NCBI GenBank assembly: GCA_020073385.1
Contig: JAIQFH010000056.1
Location: 1 to 43,834, forward strand
Source: Terriglobia bacterium
GTDB taxonomy: Bacteria > Acidobacteriota > Terriglobia > Terriglobales > Acidobacteriaceae
Length of the DNA stretch: 43,834 bases
Reading direction: 5' to 3'
Shown here: one piece after another, positions 1 to 8,577 of the stretch
Layout of the letters: the number at the start of each line of letters is the position of its first letter
Position numbering within the stretch: the first letter of the stretch is position 1
Program-made: the position numbers and the translations under genes
Notes under the pieces: generated by a model
Told to the model about the DNA's origin: nothing
Databases searched by the model: none
The model's input: only the letters and a program-made list of their open reading frames with translations

Positions 1-206
1 TTCTTGGCCCAGCGATTCATGCGCACATAGATACTGTGCCAGTTGCCAAACCGCTTGGGCAATCCGCGCCACTTACATCCGTGCTCGGCCACGTAGAGGA
101 TCGCATTCAGTAACACCAAGTTCTCATGACGCACGTTGCCGCGCTGCACCGGCAAGCAATTCTGAATTCGTTCGTACTGCTCGGCAGTAAGTTCCATGCC
201 TTGCAT
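1..206 (-). CDS. IS5-family transposase, N-terminal fragment (cut by window edge)
   Basis: Reading the minus strand from the ATG at 206 (a second in-frame ATG lies at 197) gives 68 codons that stay open to base 1. The peptide has the N-terminal pattern of IS5-type transposases: MELTAEQYERIQNCLP near the start, then CKWRGLPKRFGNW and YVRMNRWAKK. This is the DUF4096-like DNA-binding region that precedes the DDE catalytic domain, which would lie outside the window. The likely terminal inverted repeat follows at about 227-243. Whether the element is complete cannot be judged from here. Confidence 0.8.
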   Translation of the reverse strand, partial: MQGMELTAEQYERIQNCLPVQRGNVRHENLVLLNAILYVAEHGCKWRGLPKRFGNWHSIYVRMNRWAK

Positions 207-226
207 CTTACTCGAAGATTGTTGAC

Positions 227-243
227 GTAGTGTGAACAGGCCC
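227..243. repeat. Probable IS5-type terminal inverted repeat
   Basis: On the minus strand the sequence GGGCCTGTTCACACTACG begins at about 244 and lies about 40 bases before the transposase start. A short end of the type GGNCCTGTTCA is usual for the IS427/IS1031 branch of IS5. A CTAG lies at the junction and could be a target-site remnant. The other end is outside the window, so the repeat cannot be paired. Confidence 0.5.
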
Positions 244-340
244 TAGTTCCCACGACTTCCACTAATCACAGCACATGCGGGGATAGCTGTCTTGGCTATT
301 CGTGAGGCGAAAGCTGAGGCACAGACGCTCGCCCGCCAAT

Positions 341-372
341 GGTGGAAGAGCGGCGCTTTAGCGCCGCGTCAA
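341..372. repeat. Palindromic intergenic repeat (GGAAGAGCGGC family)
   Basis: A short palindrome with arms GCGGCGCT and AGCGCCGC follows TGGTGGAAGA. A relative starting AGTGGAAGAGCGGC lies at 29201, and a similar GC palindrome with a GAAA-type loop lies at 38335-38361. It fits the many short palindromes scattered between acidobacterial genes. It may help end transcription or form mRNA structure, but no function is shown. Confidence 0.5.
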
Positions 373-458
373 CGAACTGTTTGAAAGGGCTTCAGCCCCC
401 GCGTCGAGCCGAACTGACTCGCACCCCGCCCCAACAACGTAGCAAAACCAGTGGCGTA

Positions 459-1166
459 TCACAGATCAAACACCCGATATACCCTCGACGGATTCTGCGC
501 CTGCAACAGTGAGATCGCCACGTTGTATACCGCTGCCCCACCCGGCGTCTTGCCCTCGGTTCTCCCATGATGCGCATGACCATGCACGACCAAATCTGCG
601 CCATGCCGGTCGATGACCTCGGCTAAACGTGACGTGCCCATAAAAGGAAATATCTCCGGGGCCTCACCCTGCACCGTTTCAAGGATCGGCGAATAGTGCA
701 CAACTACCACGCGCTTTTTCGCCCGCAGCTGCGACAGCCCCCGCTCCAGCTTCATCGTTTCATCAATCGAAGCCCGTACGAAATCCTTGATCTCGCGCTC
801 TCCAAACGCTGTCAGAACTCCTCGGCCGAAACCTCCGACAAACCCCTTGCACCCGGCAAACCCCACGCCGTCCCGCTCGTAGCCGCTCCCGTCGAGCACT
901 TTGACTCCGGCGCTGATCATCATCCGGCACAATTCCTGCTCTTTTCCGCTTTCGTAGTCGTGATTCCCTAAAACGACTACCGTCGGCAGCCGCAATCGCA
1001 CCAGCACATTCAGCAGTGGCTCCATCTCGTCGGGCTGCCCGTAGTTGGTCAGATCTCCAGCCAGCACCAGCACATCGGCTTCGTCGCGCACACGCTCGAA
1101 CTGATCCTTCAACTTCGCATAGCTCTGCGGGGTGAAATGCAAATCGGCACTGGCTGCGATTCTCAT
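459..1166 (-). CDS. Calcineurin-like metallophosphoesterase
   Basis: A 235-residue protein with the ordered metal-binding motifs of the calcineurin-like phosphoesterase superfamily: DLH at residues 8-10, GDLTN at 37-41, GNHDYE at 67-72, VVVHYSP near 155 and HGHAHHG near 195. These residues bind the two metal ions that hydrolyse phosphomono- or phosphodiesters. The substrate cannot be read from the sequence. There is no signal peptide, so it is probably cytoplasmic. The start at 1166 is preferred over the ATG at 1184 because it forms an ATGA overlap with the stop of the upstream gene, which suggests translational coupling. The operon with a nucleotidyltransferase-fold protein hints at a shared nucleotide or phosphoester substrate, but this is inference. 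Confidence 0.9.
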   Translation of the reverse strand: MRIAASADLHFTPQSYAKLKDQFERVRDEADVLVLAGDLTNYGQPDEMEPLLNVLVRLRLPTVVVLGNHDYESGKEQELCRMMISAGVKVLDGSGYERDGVGFAGCKGFVGGFGRGVLTAFGEREIKDFVRASIDETMKLERGLSQLRAKKRVVVVHYSPILETVQGEAPEIFPFMGTSRLAEVIDRHGADLVVHGHAHHGRTEGKTPGGAAVYNVAISLLQAQNPSRVYRVFDL

Positions 1167-2041
1167 GCGCTCTTCTTCGTCCAATCAGGAGTTGGCACAC
1201 CGCACGAGGCCTGAGTTCCATCCAACTGCGCCAGCCGCTGCGCCCGACGTTCCGTCAGAAGGTTCGGCAATTGCCATTCATTCACATCGATGGCGAACAT
1301 GTTGTCGTCCACCAGGCTGCCGCGAAATCTCGCCTCCGGATTAGGGTTTTGAATCTTCACCTCAAAGCGCCGCAGCAGCTCACACCAAATCTCGGCGGGA
1401 ACATAGTGGCTTTGCGCCGGATACACGTACCTGAACAGCACCAGAGACCACAACAGCATCTCCCAATGCTCTCCTACCAGTTCCATCTCGCGCCGCCAAT
1501 CGAAGCTGCTGTGGGTCCCGTAGATGACATGCGCTATATCGGCTCCATCAAAGCGCTCGCGTCGCGCCACAAAGATTTTTGACGCGACCAACTCCTCGGG
1601 AGCAAGCACGCGAGTCGTCACCCCATACACCACGGCCGGCTGCGCGCGCTCAATCCACGAATCCTCCACTACGATCACACCATTGCTCATCCCGGTAATG
1701 AGATCAACGAAGTACTCGCCCCGCTTCGCCTTGGCGAGCCATACGGGATCCAGGACATCGCATACCATTCCCGATTCCCGCAGGCATTGCAATGCCGCCG
1801 GACAATTCCCGGCCGTTACAAACAAATCTAGGTCCTTAGTCTGACGGCATATTCCGGTATGCTGACGAAGCGCAAAAGCGCCTGACACCGCGTAGGGCAC
1901 GCAGCGGCGTTCGAGCGCTTCGAGGACATCGCGGAACAAGCCGATCTGCTCTTCCGGCGCATCGGCCGGCGAAGAAGAAGTCTTCGGCACTGCTTCCGGA
2001 TTGGGCGGTTCGGGCACCCACCTTGGATGTGGAGCCTTCAC
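1163..2041 (-). CDS. Nucleotidyltransferase-fold protein (AbiEii/MNT-like)
   Basis: A 292-residue protein starting at a GTG. After a proline-rich N-terminus of about 30 residues it shows a nucleotidyltransferase-like pattern: SGAFALRQHTG at 53-63 followed by TKDLDLFV at 68-75, where DLD provides the two metal-binding aspartates. A further acidic strand, EYFVDLITG, lies near residue 112. This arrangement is seen in minimal nucleotidyltransferases and AbiEii-like proteins. No antitoxin partner is adjacent; the coupled downstream gene is a phosphoesterase instead. It could be a housekeeping nucleotidyltransferase or a catalytically weak relative. The substrate is unknown. Confidence 0.75.
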   Translation of the reverse strand: MKAPHPRWVPEPPNPEAVPKTSSSPADAPEEQIGLFRDVLEALERRCVPYAVSGAFALRQHTGICRQTKDLDLFVTAGNCPAALQCLRESGMVCDVLDPVWLAKAKRGEYFVDLITGMSNGVIVVEDSWIERAQPAVVYGVTTRVLAPEELVASKIFVARRERFDGADIAHVIYGTHSSFDWRREMELVGEHWEMLLWSLVLFRYVYPAQSHYVPAEIWCELLRRFEVKIQNPNPEARFRGSLVDDNMFAIDVNEWQLPNLLTERRAQRLAQLDGTQASCGVPTPDWTKKSA

Positions 2042-2087
2042 CCGTGGTTGTTAACCGGTTTGCTAGAAAGGCGTTTGATTCGGCAAT

Positions 2088-3749
2088 TTACTTGCCGGTG
2101 TAGCTCACTCTCCAAATCGTATTCGATCCATCGTCACTCACCAGCAGTGATCCATCCGGCGCCAGCGTGATCCCCACCGGACGCCCCCACACTTGTCCGT
2201 TCGGCAGCACAAACCCGGTCAGAAAATCCTCATACTCCCCGCTCGCATGCCCCGTCTGATGCAGGGGAACCCGAATCACCTCATATCCCACGCGGGTGGC
2301 CTTGTTCCACGACCCGTGTTCCGACGCGAAAATGTCGCCCTTATATTCCGCCGGAAACTTGTCCGCCTCGTAAAACGTGAATTCCAACGAAGCATTGTGC
2401 GGTTGCAGCAGCACATCGGGAACGATCGCCTTATCTTTCAACTCCGGATGCTTCCCCTCATGCCGCGGATCCTGATGCGCCCCCATATACCACCACGGCC
2501 ATCCGTAGAATCCCCCCTCCTGCACGTGGGTTATGTAGTCAGGTACCAGGTTGTCGCCCAGTGCGTCGCGTTCATTCACCGAGCACCACAGTTCCCCCGT
2601 CTGCGGGCTGACACGGATTCCCCCGCCCGCGTTTCGGATGCCGTAGGCATACACGCTCAGCGTGCAATTCGCGGGATCGCACACCAAAATGTCGGCACGA
2701 TCCTTCTCTCCCGGATGCGTGTCCGGATCATCCACGTTCGACGCCGAACCCACCGCTACGAAAAGCTTTTTTCCGTCCTTGGAAAAATCCAGCGAGCGCG
2801 TCCAATGCCCTCCGCCACTTGGCAGATCGGCCACATGCTCCGGTCCTCCACTCGCTTTCAGATCACCGTTCTTATAGGCGAAGCGGACTACCTCATTGGT
2901 GTTCCCGATGTACACCCATTGCGGGTCGGGCCCTGCAGGATAAAACGCGATCCCGTATGGACGCTTCAATCCGCTCGCAAAAATCGCTGACTGCTCCGCC
3001 TTCCCGTCCGAGGTCACGCCGCGGAACACTCGAATCCGCCCAGCTTCGCTCTCTGCCAGAAAAACATCGCCATTCGGAGCGGTGCGCAAGAGTCTCGGAT
3101 TGTCCAGTCCGGTGGCGAACAGTTCGACCTTGAATCCCGACGGGGCGACCGGCCATGCATTCTCCGGTCGCGACACGACTTCCGCTCCGTTCTCCGCCGA
3201 CTGCGTTGCAAACGGTTTGGGCAGATCGCTCACGCTGATCTTGCGAACTGTCCCAGGTTTCTCATAGCGAAAATCGGTGAACGGCGCATTCGGCGATGCA
3301 TCCTTCAATTCACTTTTGCTGGATGCCGCTGCCGGAGTTGCACTCGATCCCGCGGCCGTTGCTTTGCCCGACAGCACCGCCTCCAAATAACTCACTACCT
3401 GCCAGCGCTTCTCTTCCGGCAAAAAGCCCCACGAGGGCATTCCGTTGTCCTTATCACCCTTCGTGACGAACCAGAAAATCTCGCCCTCCGTCACGCTTTT
3501 CAGCTTCCCGTCGATAAGAGAGGGCACATTCCCCGTCCCTTTCAAAGTCTTTCCGTGACACGCCAGACAATTTCTCGCGTACACGGTCTTGCCCGCATCA
3601 ATCGCGGCCTGCTGACCTGCAAGTGGATTCTTCGTAGTCTTCGCCGAAGCCGGCGCGCCATGAAATGGATTGTCGGCGGCTTTCAACGTCAAGAACGGGA
3701 GAACAGAAACAATGACTGCCAAGCTCAATCGAGTAACGCTCAGACGCAT
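2088..3749 (-). CDS. PQQ-dependent sugar dehydrogenase fused to cytochrome c
   Basis: A 553-residue secreted protein. Residues 1-25 form a signal peptide ending LKAAD. A cytochrome c domain follows, with the haem motif CLACH at 61-65 and a probable axial methionine in NGMPSWGF near residue 104. After an Ala/Ser linker, residues from about 190 to the end form a six-bladed beta-propeller of the glucose/sorbosone dehydrogenase family, with blade motifs such as LLRTAPNGDVFLAE, RPYGIAFYP and GITLAPDGSLLVSDD. Such proteins oxidise sugars or aldoses in the periplasm with PQQ and pass electrons to the attached haem and then to the respiratory chain. No PQQ synthesis genes are nearby. Maturation would need the Ccm proteins encoded at 21738-24785. 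Confidence 0.9.
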   Translation of the reverse strand: MRLSVTRLSLAVIVSVLPFLTLKAADNPFHGAPASAKTTKNPLAGQQAAIDAGKTVYARNCLACHGKTLKGTGNVPSLIDGKLKSVTEGEIFWFVTKGDKDNGMPSWGFLPEEKRWQVVSYLEAVLSGKATAAGSSATPAAASSKSELKDASPNAPFTDFRYEKPGTVRKISVSDLPKPFATQSAENGAEVVSRPENAWPVAPSGFKVELFATGLDNPRLLRTAPNGDVFLAESEAGRIRVFRGVTSDGKAEQSAIFASGLKRPYGIAFYPAGPDPQWVYIGNTNEVVRFAYKNGDLKASGGPEHVADLPSGGGHWTRSLDFSKDGKKLFVAVGSASNVDDPDTHPGEKDRADILVCDPANCTLSVYAYGIRNAGGGIRVSPQTGELWCSVNERDALGDNLVPDYITHVQEGGFYGWPWWYMGAHQDPRHEGKHPELKDKAIVPDVLLQPHNASLEFTFYEADKFPAEYKGDIFASEHGSWNKATRVGYEVIRVPLHQTGHASGEYEDFLTGFVLPNGQVWGRPVGITLAPDGSLLVSDDGSNTIWRVSYTGK

Positions 3750-4048
3750 AGGTATCCTCGCGGTAGGTTTTATTGTTTAGATTATGCCTGAGCGTAAAGA
3801 GAAGCAGTGCATTTCTCAACCTATGAAATGCGTTCCTCACAGCTGAAAGAGGATGCCCCATCCTTGTCTCCGCGTTTTTTGCGGAGACAGGGTGGAGATT
3901 TGACTTCGCCTCAAGAGACTGGAATGTTCTAAGTCATCCCCGAACCCAGCCGCGAAGCGGCGTCAGATTAAAGCCCACGGCAAGCCGTGGGTAAAAAAAT
4001 GGGAAGACGCCCGAGCCGCCGAGGGGCGAAAGAAACAGCTGACGTTCT
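3750..4048. other. Intergenic region with two hairpin repeats
   Basis: About 300 bases lie between the sugar dehydrogenase start and the end of tolC. They hold the dehydrogenase promoter region (not resolved), a strong hairpin at 3865-3889 (TGTCTCCGC and GCGGAGACA around a T-rich loop), and a second hairpin at about 3978-3995 (CCCACGGC and GCCGTGGG). No coding sequence is apparent. Confidence 0.6.
3865..3889. repeat. Hairpin with poly-T loop
   Basis: Perfect 9-bp arms (TGTCTCCGC / GCGGAGACA) enclose a 7-base GTTTTTT loop, flanked by an imperfect CCATCC and GGGTGG extension. It lacks a trailing T-run on either strand, so it is more like a REP-type palindrome than a standard terminator. Confidence 0.6.
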
Positions 4049-5434
4049 TCACAACCCTGCAGTCTGATACCTCAGCAACGCCAGCGCCAGCCGATACGCA
4101 TACTCCGCCTGCGCGCTCCCGATCTCGCCCTGCGTCTGCTGCAGCTGCGCCTGGCTCAACTCCACAATCGAACTGAGCCCCAGCTTGTAGCGCGTTTGTG
4201 CCAGATCAAGCGCCAGATTGGCCTGCCCCAGAAGTTGCTGGCTGACGTTAACGCGGTCAAACGCGGTACTCGCCGTCAACCACGCCGTCCGCACATCGCG
4301 TGAGATGCGATTCCGCAGATCCGCCAGCCGCTGGCGCATGGCCTGTGCCCGTATCTCCGCTTCATGCGATTGAGCCGAGTACCGAAATCCGTTGAAGACC
4401 GGAATCTGCAAGTTCACTCCGACGGCGCCATAAGGCCCGTACACACGATCATCCCGCACCGGGCTATCGCCGTATGCCGCCAGCGCGCTGATCGTGGGAA
4501 GCATCTGATCGCGGTCCGCCAAATGTATCTTTTCCGCCGACTCCGATTCGAATTCGAGAGCCAGAATCTCCGGCCGCTTGGCGAACGCTTCGGCGATCAG
4601 GGGATCGACATCGGCCGGCGGCGGCGCCAATGCCTCGGTATCGCTCACCAGTTCGAAGCTCTCCACCGTCGGATATCCCAGAATCGCCGACAGGCTGGCG
4701 ATCGCCGCTTTGTCATTGTTCAGCGCATCCAGGTACAACAATTTGGCCTGCGCCAGATTGACGTTGGCAAAACTCAAATCGAGATCGGATTTCAACTTGC
4801 TCTTCGTCAGTGCCGACACCTGATCGGCGAGCAGTTGGCGCGATGCCACAGTCTGCTCCGCCACTCGCAGGACGGCATGGGTCTGCTGCGCGTTGTAGAA
4901 TGCCTGGTCCACTGCCGCGAGCACATCCTCCTTGGTCGCAACTGCACTCTGCTCATCAGCCCTGGCCTGCAGCCGCGCGCTCGCCAGTAAATTGCTGGTG
5001 TGGCCGAAGTCTGTAATGAGTTGGCTGACGGTGGCACCTCCCGCAGCCCTCGTGTAGATAATGGGATTGTTCAGTGCTCCCGCCGTGATGCGGCTATTGT
5101 TCCGCGCATCGACCGCCGTTAGATTCGCATACGCCTGTGGCCAGAAGTTCGACCGCACCTCGCGTACCACCTGTTGCGACGCAAGCGCGTCCAAGCGAGC
5201 CACCGAAATCGCCGGATTGTTTTTAAGAGCGGTCGCCTCCGCATCCTTGACCGCAAGACGAACTACGATCGGCGGCGTTGGCTGAGCCGTCTTGCCCACG
5301 GTAGTCTCCTGACTCGGAGACGGGACGGCGGGCGGCGCAGGGGTTGGATTCTGAACGGCCGGAGTCGATTGCGCATGCGACAGAGATCCCCAGGCAATCA
5401 CGCAGAACAGACTGATAGAGATTCCCGACCTCAT
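4049..5434 (-). CDS. TolC-family outer membrane efflux protein
   Basis: A 461-residue protein with a signal peptide (about residues 1-22, MRSGISISLFCVIAWGSLSH then AQ) and a Pro/Thr-rich linker. Two long alternating helical repeats follow, typical of the outer-membrane factor family. The repeats include LDALASQQVVREVRSNFWP and, in the second half, the classic C-terminal pattern TRYKLGLSSIVELSQAQLQ. The trimer forms the outer-membrane channel of the RND pump encoded just upstream. The start at 5434 overlaps the pump's stop codon as ATGA, so the two are probably translationally coupled. Substrate specificity cannot be predicted. Confidence 0.93.
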   Translation of the reverse strand: MRSGISISLFCVIAWGSLSHAQSTPAVQNPTPAPPAVPSPSQETTVGKTAQPTPPIVVRLAVKDAEATALKNNPAISVARLDALASQQVVREVRSNFWPQAYANLTAVDARNNSRITAGALNNPIIYTRAAGGATVSQLITDFGHTSNLLASARLQARADEQSAVATKEDVLAAVDQAFYNAQQTHAVLRVAEQTVASRQLLADQVSALTKSKLKSDLDLSFANVNLAQAKLLYLDALNNDKAAIASLSAILGYPTVESFELVSDTEALAPPPADVDPLIAEAFAKRPEILALEFESESAEKIHLADRDQMLPTISALAAYGDSPVRDDRVYGPYGAVGVNLQIPVFNGFRYSAQSHEAEIRAQAMRQRLADLRNRISRDVRTAWLTASTAFDRVNVSQQLLGQANLALDLAQTRYKLGLSSIVELSQAQLQQTQGEIGSAQAEYAYRLALALLRYQTAGL

Positions 5435-8400
5435 GCCTGCACCTCCTGTGCCGTTGACTCTTCCTTTCGGTGGAACCATAGATACGCTGCCGGAACCAGA
5501 TAGACAGTTACGACGACCGAAACCAGCAGCCCTCCGATGATCGCCCGCGCCAGCGGAGCATAAGCCTCACTGCCCGTGCCCAACTTCAATGCCATGGGGA
5601 TCAATCCCAGCAACGTGGCCAGCGAGGTCATCAGCACCGGTCGCAGACGCAGCCGCGATGACACGGCAGTTGCTTCCTTCAAAGGAGTGCCCTGCGCGCG
5701 AAGTTGGCGGGTAAATTCAACAATCAGAATGCTGTTGGAGACGACAATACCCACCATCATGACTACGCCCATGAGCGACATCACGTTCAGCGTTGTGCCG
5801 GTCACGAGCAAGAAGAGCAGCACGCCCGCCAATCCGGGCGGGATTGCCAAGAGAATAATGAAGGGATCGATGAACGAGGCGAACTGAGCGACCAGCACGA
5901 GGTATACGAGCACCACGGCCATGATCAAACCTAGACCGAAGCTACTGAAGGACGCACGCATGCCTTGCACCGATCCGCGCAGTTGGACGCGAATTCCTAC
6001 CGGCAGGGCCGTTTGCTTCACGGCGCTATCAATCGCCTTGGTCAGATCGCCAAGATCTTCATGTGAGGGAGAGACATACACGTCGACCACACGGCGAAGC
6101 TGGTAATGATCGACCTCGGTGGGGGATTCTGTTGCCTTTATGTCAGCAACCGAGTCGAGCTGAGTGGTACGCTGTCCCTTGGTTGCGCGAATCGGTATTT
6201 GCTTCAGGTCGTTCAGCGTTCGCACTTGGTCCTCGGGATACTGCACTGTCAACATGTAGTCATTGCCCGACTTGGGATCGACCCAGTAGCTGGGAGCGAT
6301 CATCTGGTTTGAGGTCAGCGCGGTGATCACGTTATCCACCACTTCCTTCTGATTCAGGCCAACCAGGCTGGCGCGTTCGCGGTCAATGTTCAGCCGGAGC
6401 GCCGGATAGTCGATATCTTGCGGAATGAGAACGTCACTCACGCCCTTCAGCCGCCGGATCTGGTTTCTGAGGCGCGCGGCCACGTCGTACGTCTTGTCGA
6501 GATTCATGCCGCTGACCTGGACATCAATTGGCGCGGGCAGGCCGAGGTTCAACACAGAGTCCACCAGCCCGCCTGATTGAAAGTAAGCGCTGATCTGCGG
6601 CAAGTCTTGCCGCATGGCTGTCCGGACGCGATTCATGTACTCGTAGCTGCCTACCTTGTGGTTGTCCTTCAGGCTGACCTGAACAAAAGCCGTGTGCTGG
6701 CCCGAATTCGGGGTGTAGATTGCCGAGAATCCTGGAGTGACGCCGATGTTCGAGACGATCATGTCCAATTCGTTGGCCGGAACCGTTTGCCGGATAATGT
6801 TCTCGACGTGGTGGACGTAGTTCTGAGTAAGTTCCAGCCGTGAACCGGAAGGAGCCTTGAGATTGATGACGAATTGCCCGGGATCTGTCCGCGGGAAGTA
6901 GGCCTCGCCGAGCAGTGGATACAAAGAGAAACACAGCAGTGAAACACCAGCCAAGCCGATCGTCGTTGCCGCCGGTCGAAGTAGCGAACGCCCGAGAGTA
7001 CGGTCGTAGCGGCGAACCAGCCCTTCAAAGTATTGATTGAAGACTCTGACGACTCGTCCAAAACGGTTCAAGGACTCCGGTACCTGATGCTCGTGGACAA
7101 CGTGTCCACCACCCTTGATCAGCTTGGCGCAGAACAGCGGCACTACCGTCATTGCGACCAGGTAAGACGCTGCGAGTGAGAGTACTACTGCCGAGGCGAG
7201 CGCGGTAAAGAGGAAGCGGCTGACTCCGCTCAGGAAAACTACCGGGAAGAAAACGATCGCGGTTGCGATGGTGGCTGCGAGGACCGCAAGAGAAACTTCT
7301 GCACCTCCCTTCTCGGCGGCCACCTCCGGCGATTCTCCCATCTCGAGATGCCGGAATATATTTTCCAGCACTACGACCGAGTTATCGATTAGACGGGAAA
7401 ATGCGAGCGCAAGCCCGCCGAGCACCATCGTGTTCACGGTTCCACCGCCCGCGCTAATTGCCATGAAGGCTGCTAATGCGGATAGCGGAATTGATAGGAA
7501 CACGGCCAGAGTCGCGCGCATGCTTCCGAGAAACAGCAGAATCATCACGGCGGTCAAAATCAAACCAATCCCACCTTCATGCAGCAGGTTTTCGATCGCC
7601 TTCTTCACGAAGATGGACTGATCAAAGACGACCTTCGCCACCAGTTCCTTCGGCACATCTGTGAGGTCCGCAATTGCATCCTTGATCCCGTTCACCACCG
7701 CAATCGTGTTCGAACCGCCGCCCTGCTTGAGAATGGGCAAGTACACAGAATTCTGGCCGTCCACCCTGACGACGTTAGTTTGGATTTCGTGCGCATCCAG
7801 GGCCTTGCCAACATCCTCGACCAATACCGATGCTCCATTTACCGTCTTTAAGGGAAGGCGGTTGATTTCACCGGTAGTCGGCAGCTGGCTATTCGTGTAG
7901 AGGTTGTAGTCGATGGGGCCGATTCGGACGTCGCCAGCCGGAAGAATCAGATTGCTGTCATTCACGGTGCGCACCACGTCCATGACGCTGAGGTCGTGTG
8001 CCTCAAGCTTTAGGGGATCCACGTACACCATGATCTGGCGATACCGGCCCCCGAACGGCTGCGGAACCGATGCTCCAGAAACGTTGGCGACTTGGTTCCG
8101 CACGTTGTATTGACCGAGATCTCGCAATTCAGTCTCGTTCAGTCCCTGCCCTTTTAGCGTGATCAGACACACCGGCAAGCTCGACGCATCGAACTTGAGC
8201 ACGACCGGCGGAAGGGTACCTGGTGGCAGTTTGCGGAGATCGGCCATCGCGAGATTGGATACCTCGCTGAGATCCGCGTCCGAATCAGTGCCCGGCTGAA
8301 AATAGATCTTGATCAGGCTCACGCCAGGAAGTGAACGAGACTCGATGTGATCAATATTGCTGCCCAGCGTGAAGAAACGCTCGAAGCGTCCGGTGATGTC

Positions 8401-8577
8401 GGTCTCGATCTGCTCTGGCGGCATCCCCGAATAAAACGTCGCGACCACCACCACCGGAATATTGATCGGCGGGAAAAGGTCCACCGGCATTCGCACCAGC
8501 GTAACCGTCCCCACGATCGCCACCATCAGGCAAAGCACAATAATGAAGAAGGGATACCGAATGGCAAATCCTGACAT
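5431..8577 (-). CDS. RND efflux pump, inner-membrane permease (AcrB/HAE-1 type)
   Basis: At 1048 residues this has the normal length for the family, with the N-terminal signature FAIRYPFFIIVLCLMVAIV and MPVDLFPPINIPVV, two large periplasmic loops and twelve predicted membrane helices. Helix 4 reads LAFSRLIDNSVVVLENI: one of the two proton-relay aspartates of AcrB (Asp407-Asp408) is Asn, and an Arg stands before it. Helix 10 reads VGIVVSNSILIVEF, without the AcrB lysine. Similar substitutions occur in a large branch of HAE-1 pumps, so it is not necessarily inactive. It would use the proton gradient to move compounds from periplasm or inner membrane to the TolC-like channel. Its ATG overlaps the adaptor stop (TAATG). 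Confidence 0.95.
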   Translation of the reverse strand: MSGFAIRYPFFIIVLCLMVAIVGTVTLVRMPVDLFPPINIPVVVVATFYSGMPPEQIETDITGRFERFFTLGSNIDHIESRSLPGVSLIKIYFQPGTDSDADLSEVSNLAMADLRKLPPGTLPPVVLKFDASSLPVCLITLKGQGLNETELRDLGQYNVRNQVANVSGASVPQPFGGRYRQIMVYVDPLKLEAHDLSVMDVVRTVNDSNLILPAGDVRIGPIDYNLYTNSQLPTTGEINRLPLKTVNGASVLVEDVGKALDAHEIQTNVVRVDGQNSVYLPILKQGGGSNTIAVVNGIKDAIADLTDVPKELVAKVVFDQSIFVKKAIENLLHEGGIGLILTAVMILLFLGSMRATLAVFLSIPLSALAAFMAISAGGGTVNTMVLGGLALAFSRLIDNSVVVLENIFRHLEMGESPEVAAEKGGAEVSLAVLAATIATAIVFFPVVFLSGVSRFLFTALASAVVLSLAASYLVAMTVVPLFCAKLIKGGGHVVHEHQVPESLNRFGRVVRVFNQYFEGLVRRYDRTLGRSLLRPAATTIGLAGVSLLCFSLYPLLGEAYFPRTDPGQFVINLKAPSGSRLELTQNYVHHVENIIRQTVPANELDMIVSNIGVTPGFSAIYTPNSGQHTAFVQVSLKDNHKVGSYEYMNRVRTAMRQDLPQISAYFQSGGLVDSVLNLGLPAPIDVQVSGMNLDKTYDVAARLRNQIRRLKGVSDVLIPQDIDYPALRLNIDRERASLVGLNQKEVVDNVITALTSNQMIAPSYWVDPKSGNDYMLTVQYPEDQVRTLNDLKQIPIRATKGQRTTQLDSVADIKATESPTEVDHYQLRRVVDVYVSPSHEDLGDLTKAIDSAVKQTALPVGIRVQLRGSVQGMRASFSSFGLGLIMAVVLVYLVLVAQFASFIDPFIILLAIPPGLAGVLLFLLVTGTTLNVMSLMGVVMMVGIVVSNSILIVEFTRQLRAQGTPLKEATAVSSRLRLRPVLMTSLATLLGLIPMALKLGTGSEAYAPLARAIIGGLLVSVVVTVYLVPAAYLWFHRKEESTAQEVQA

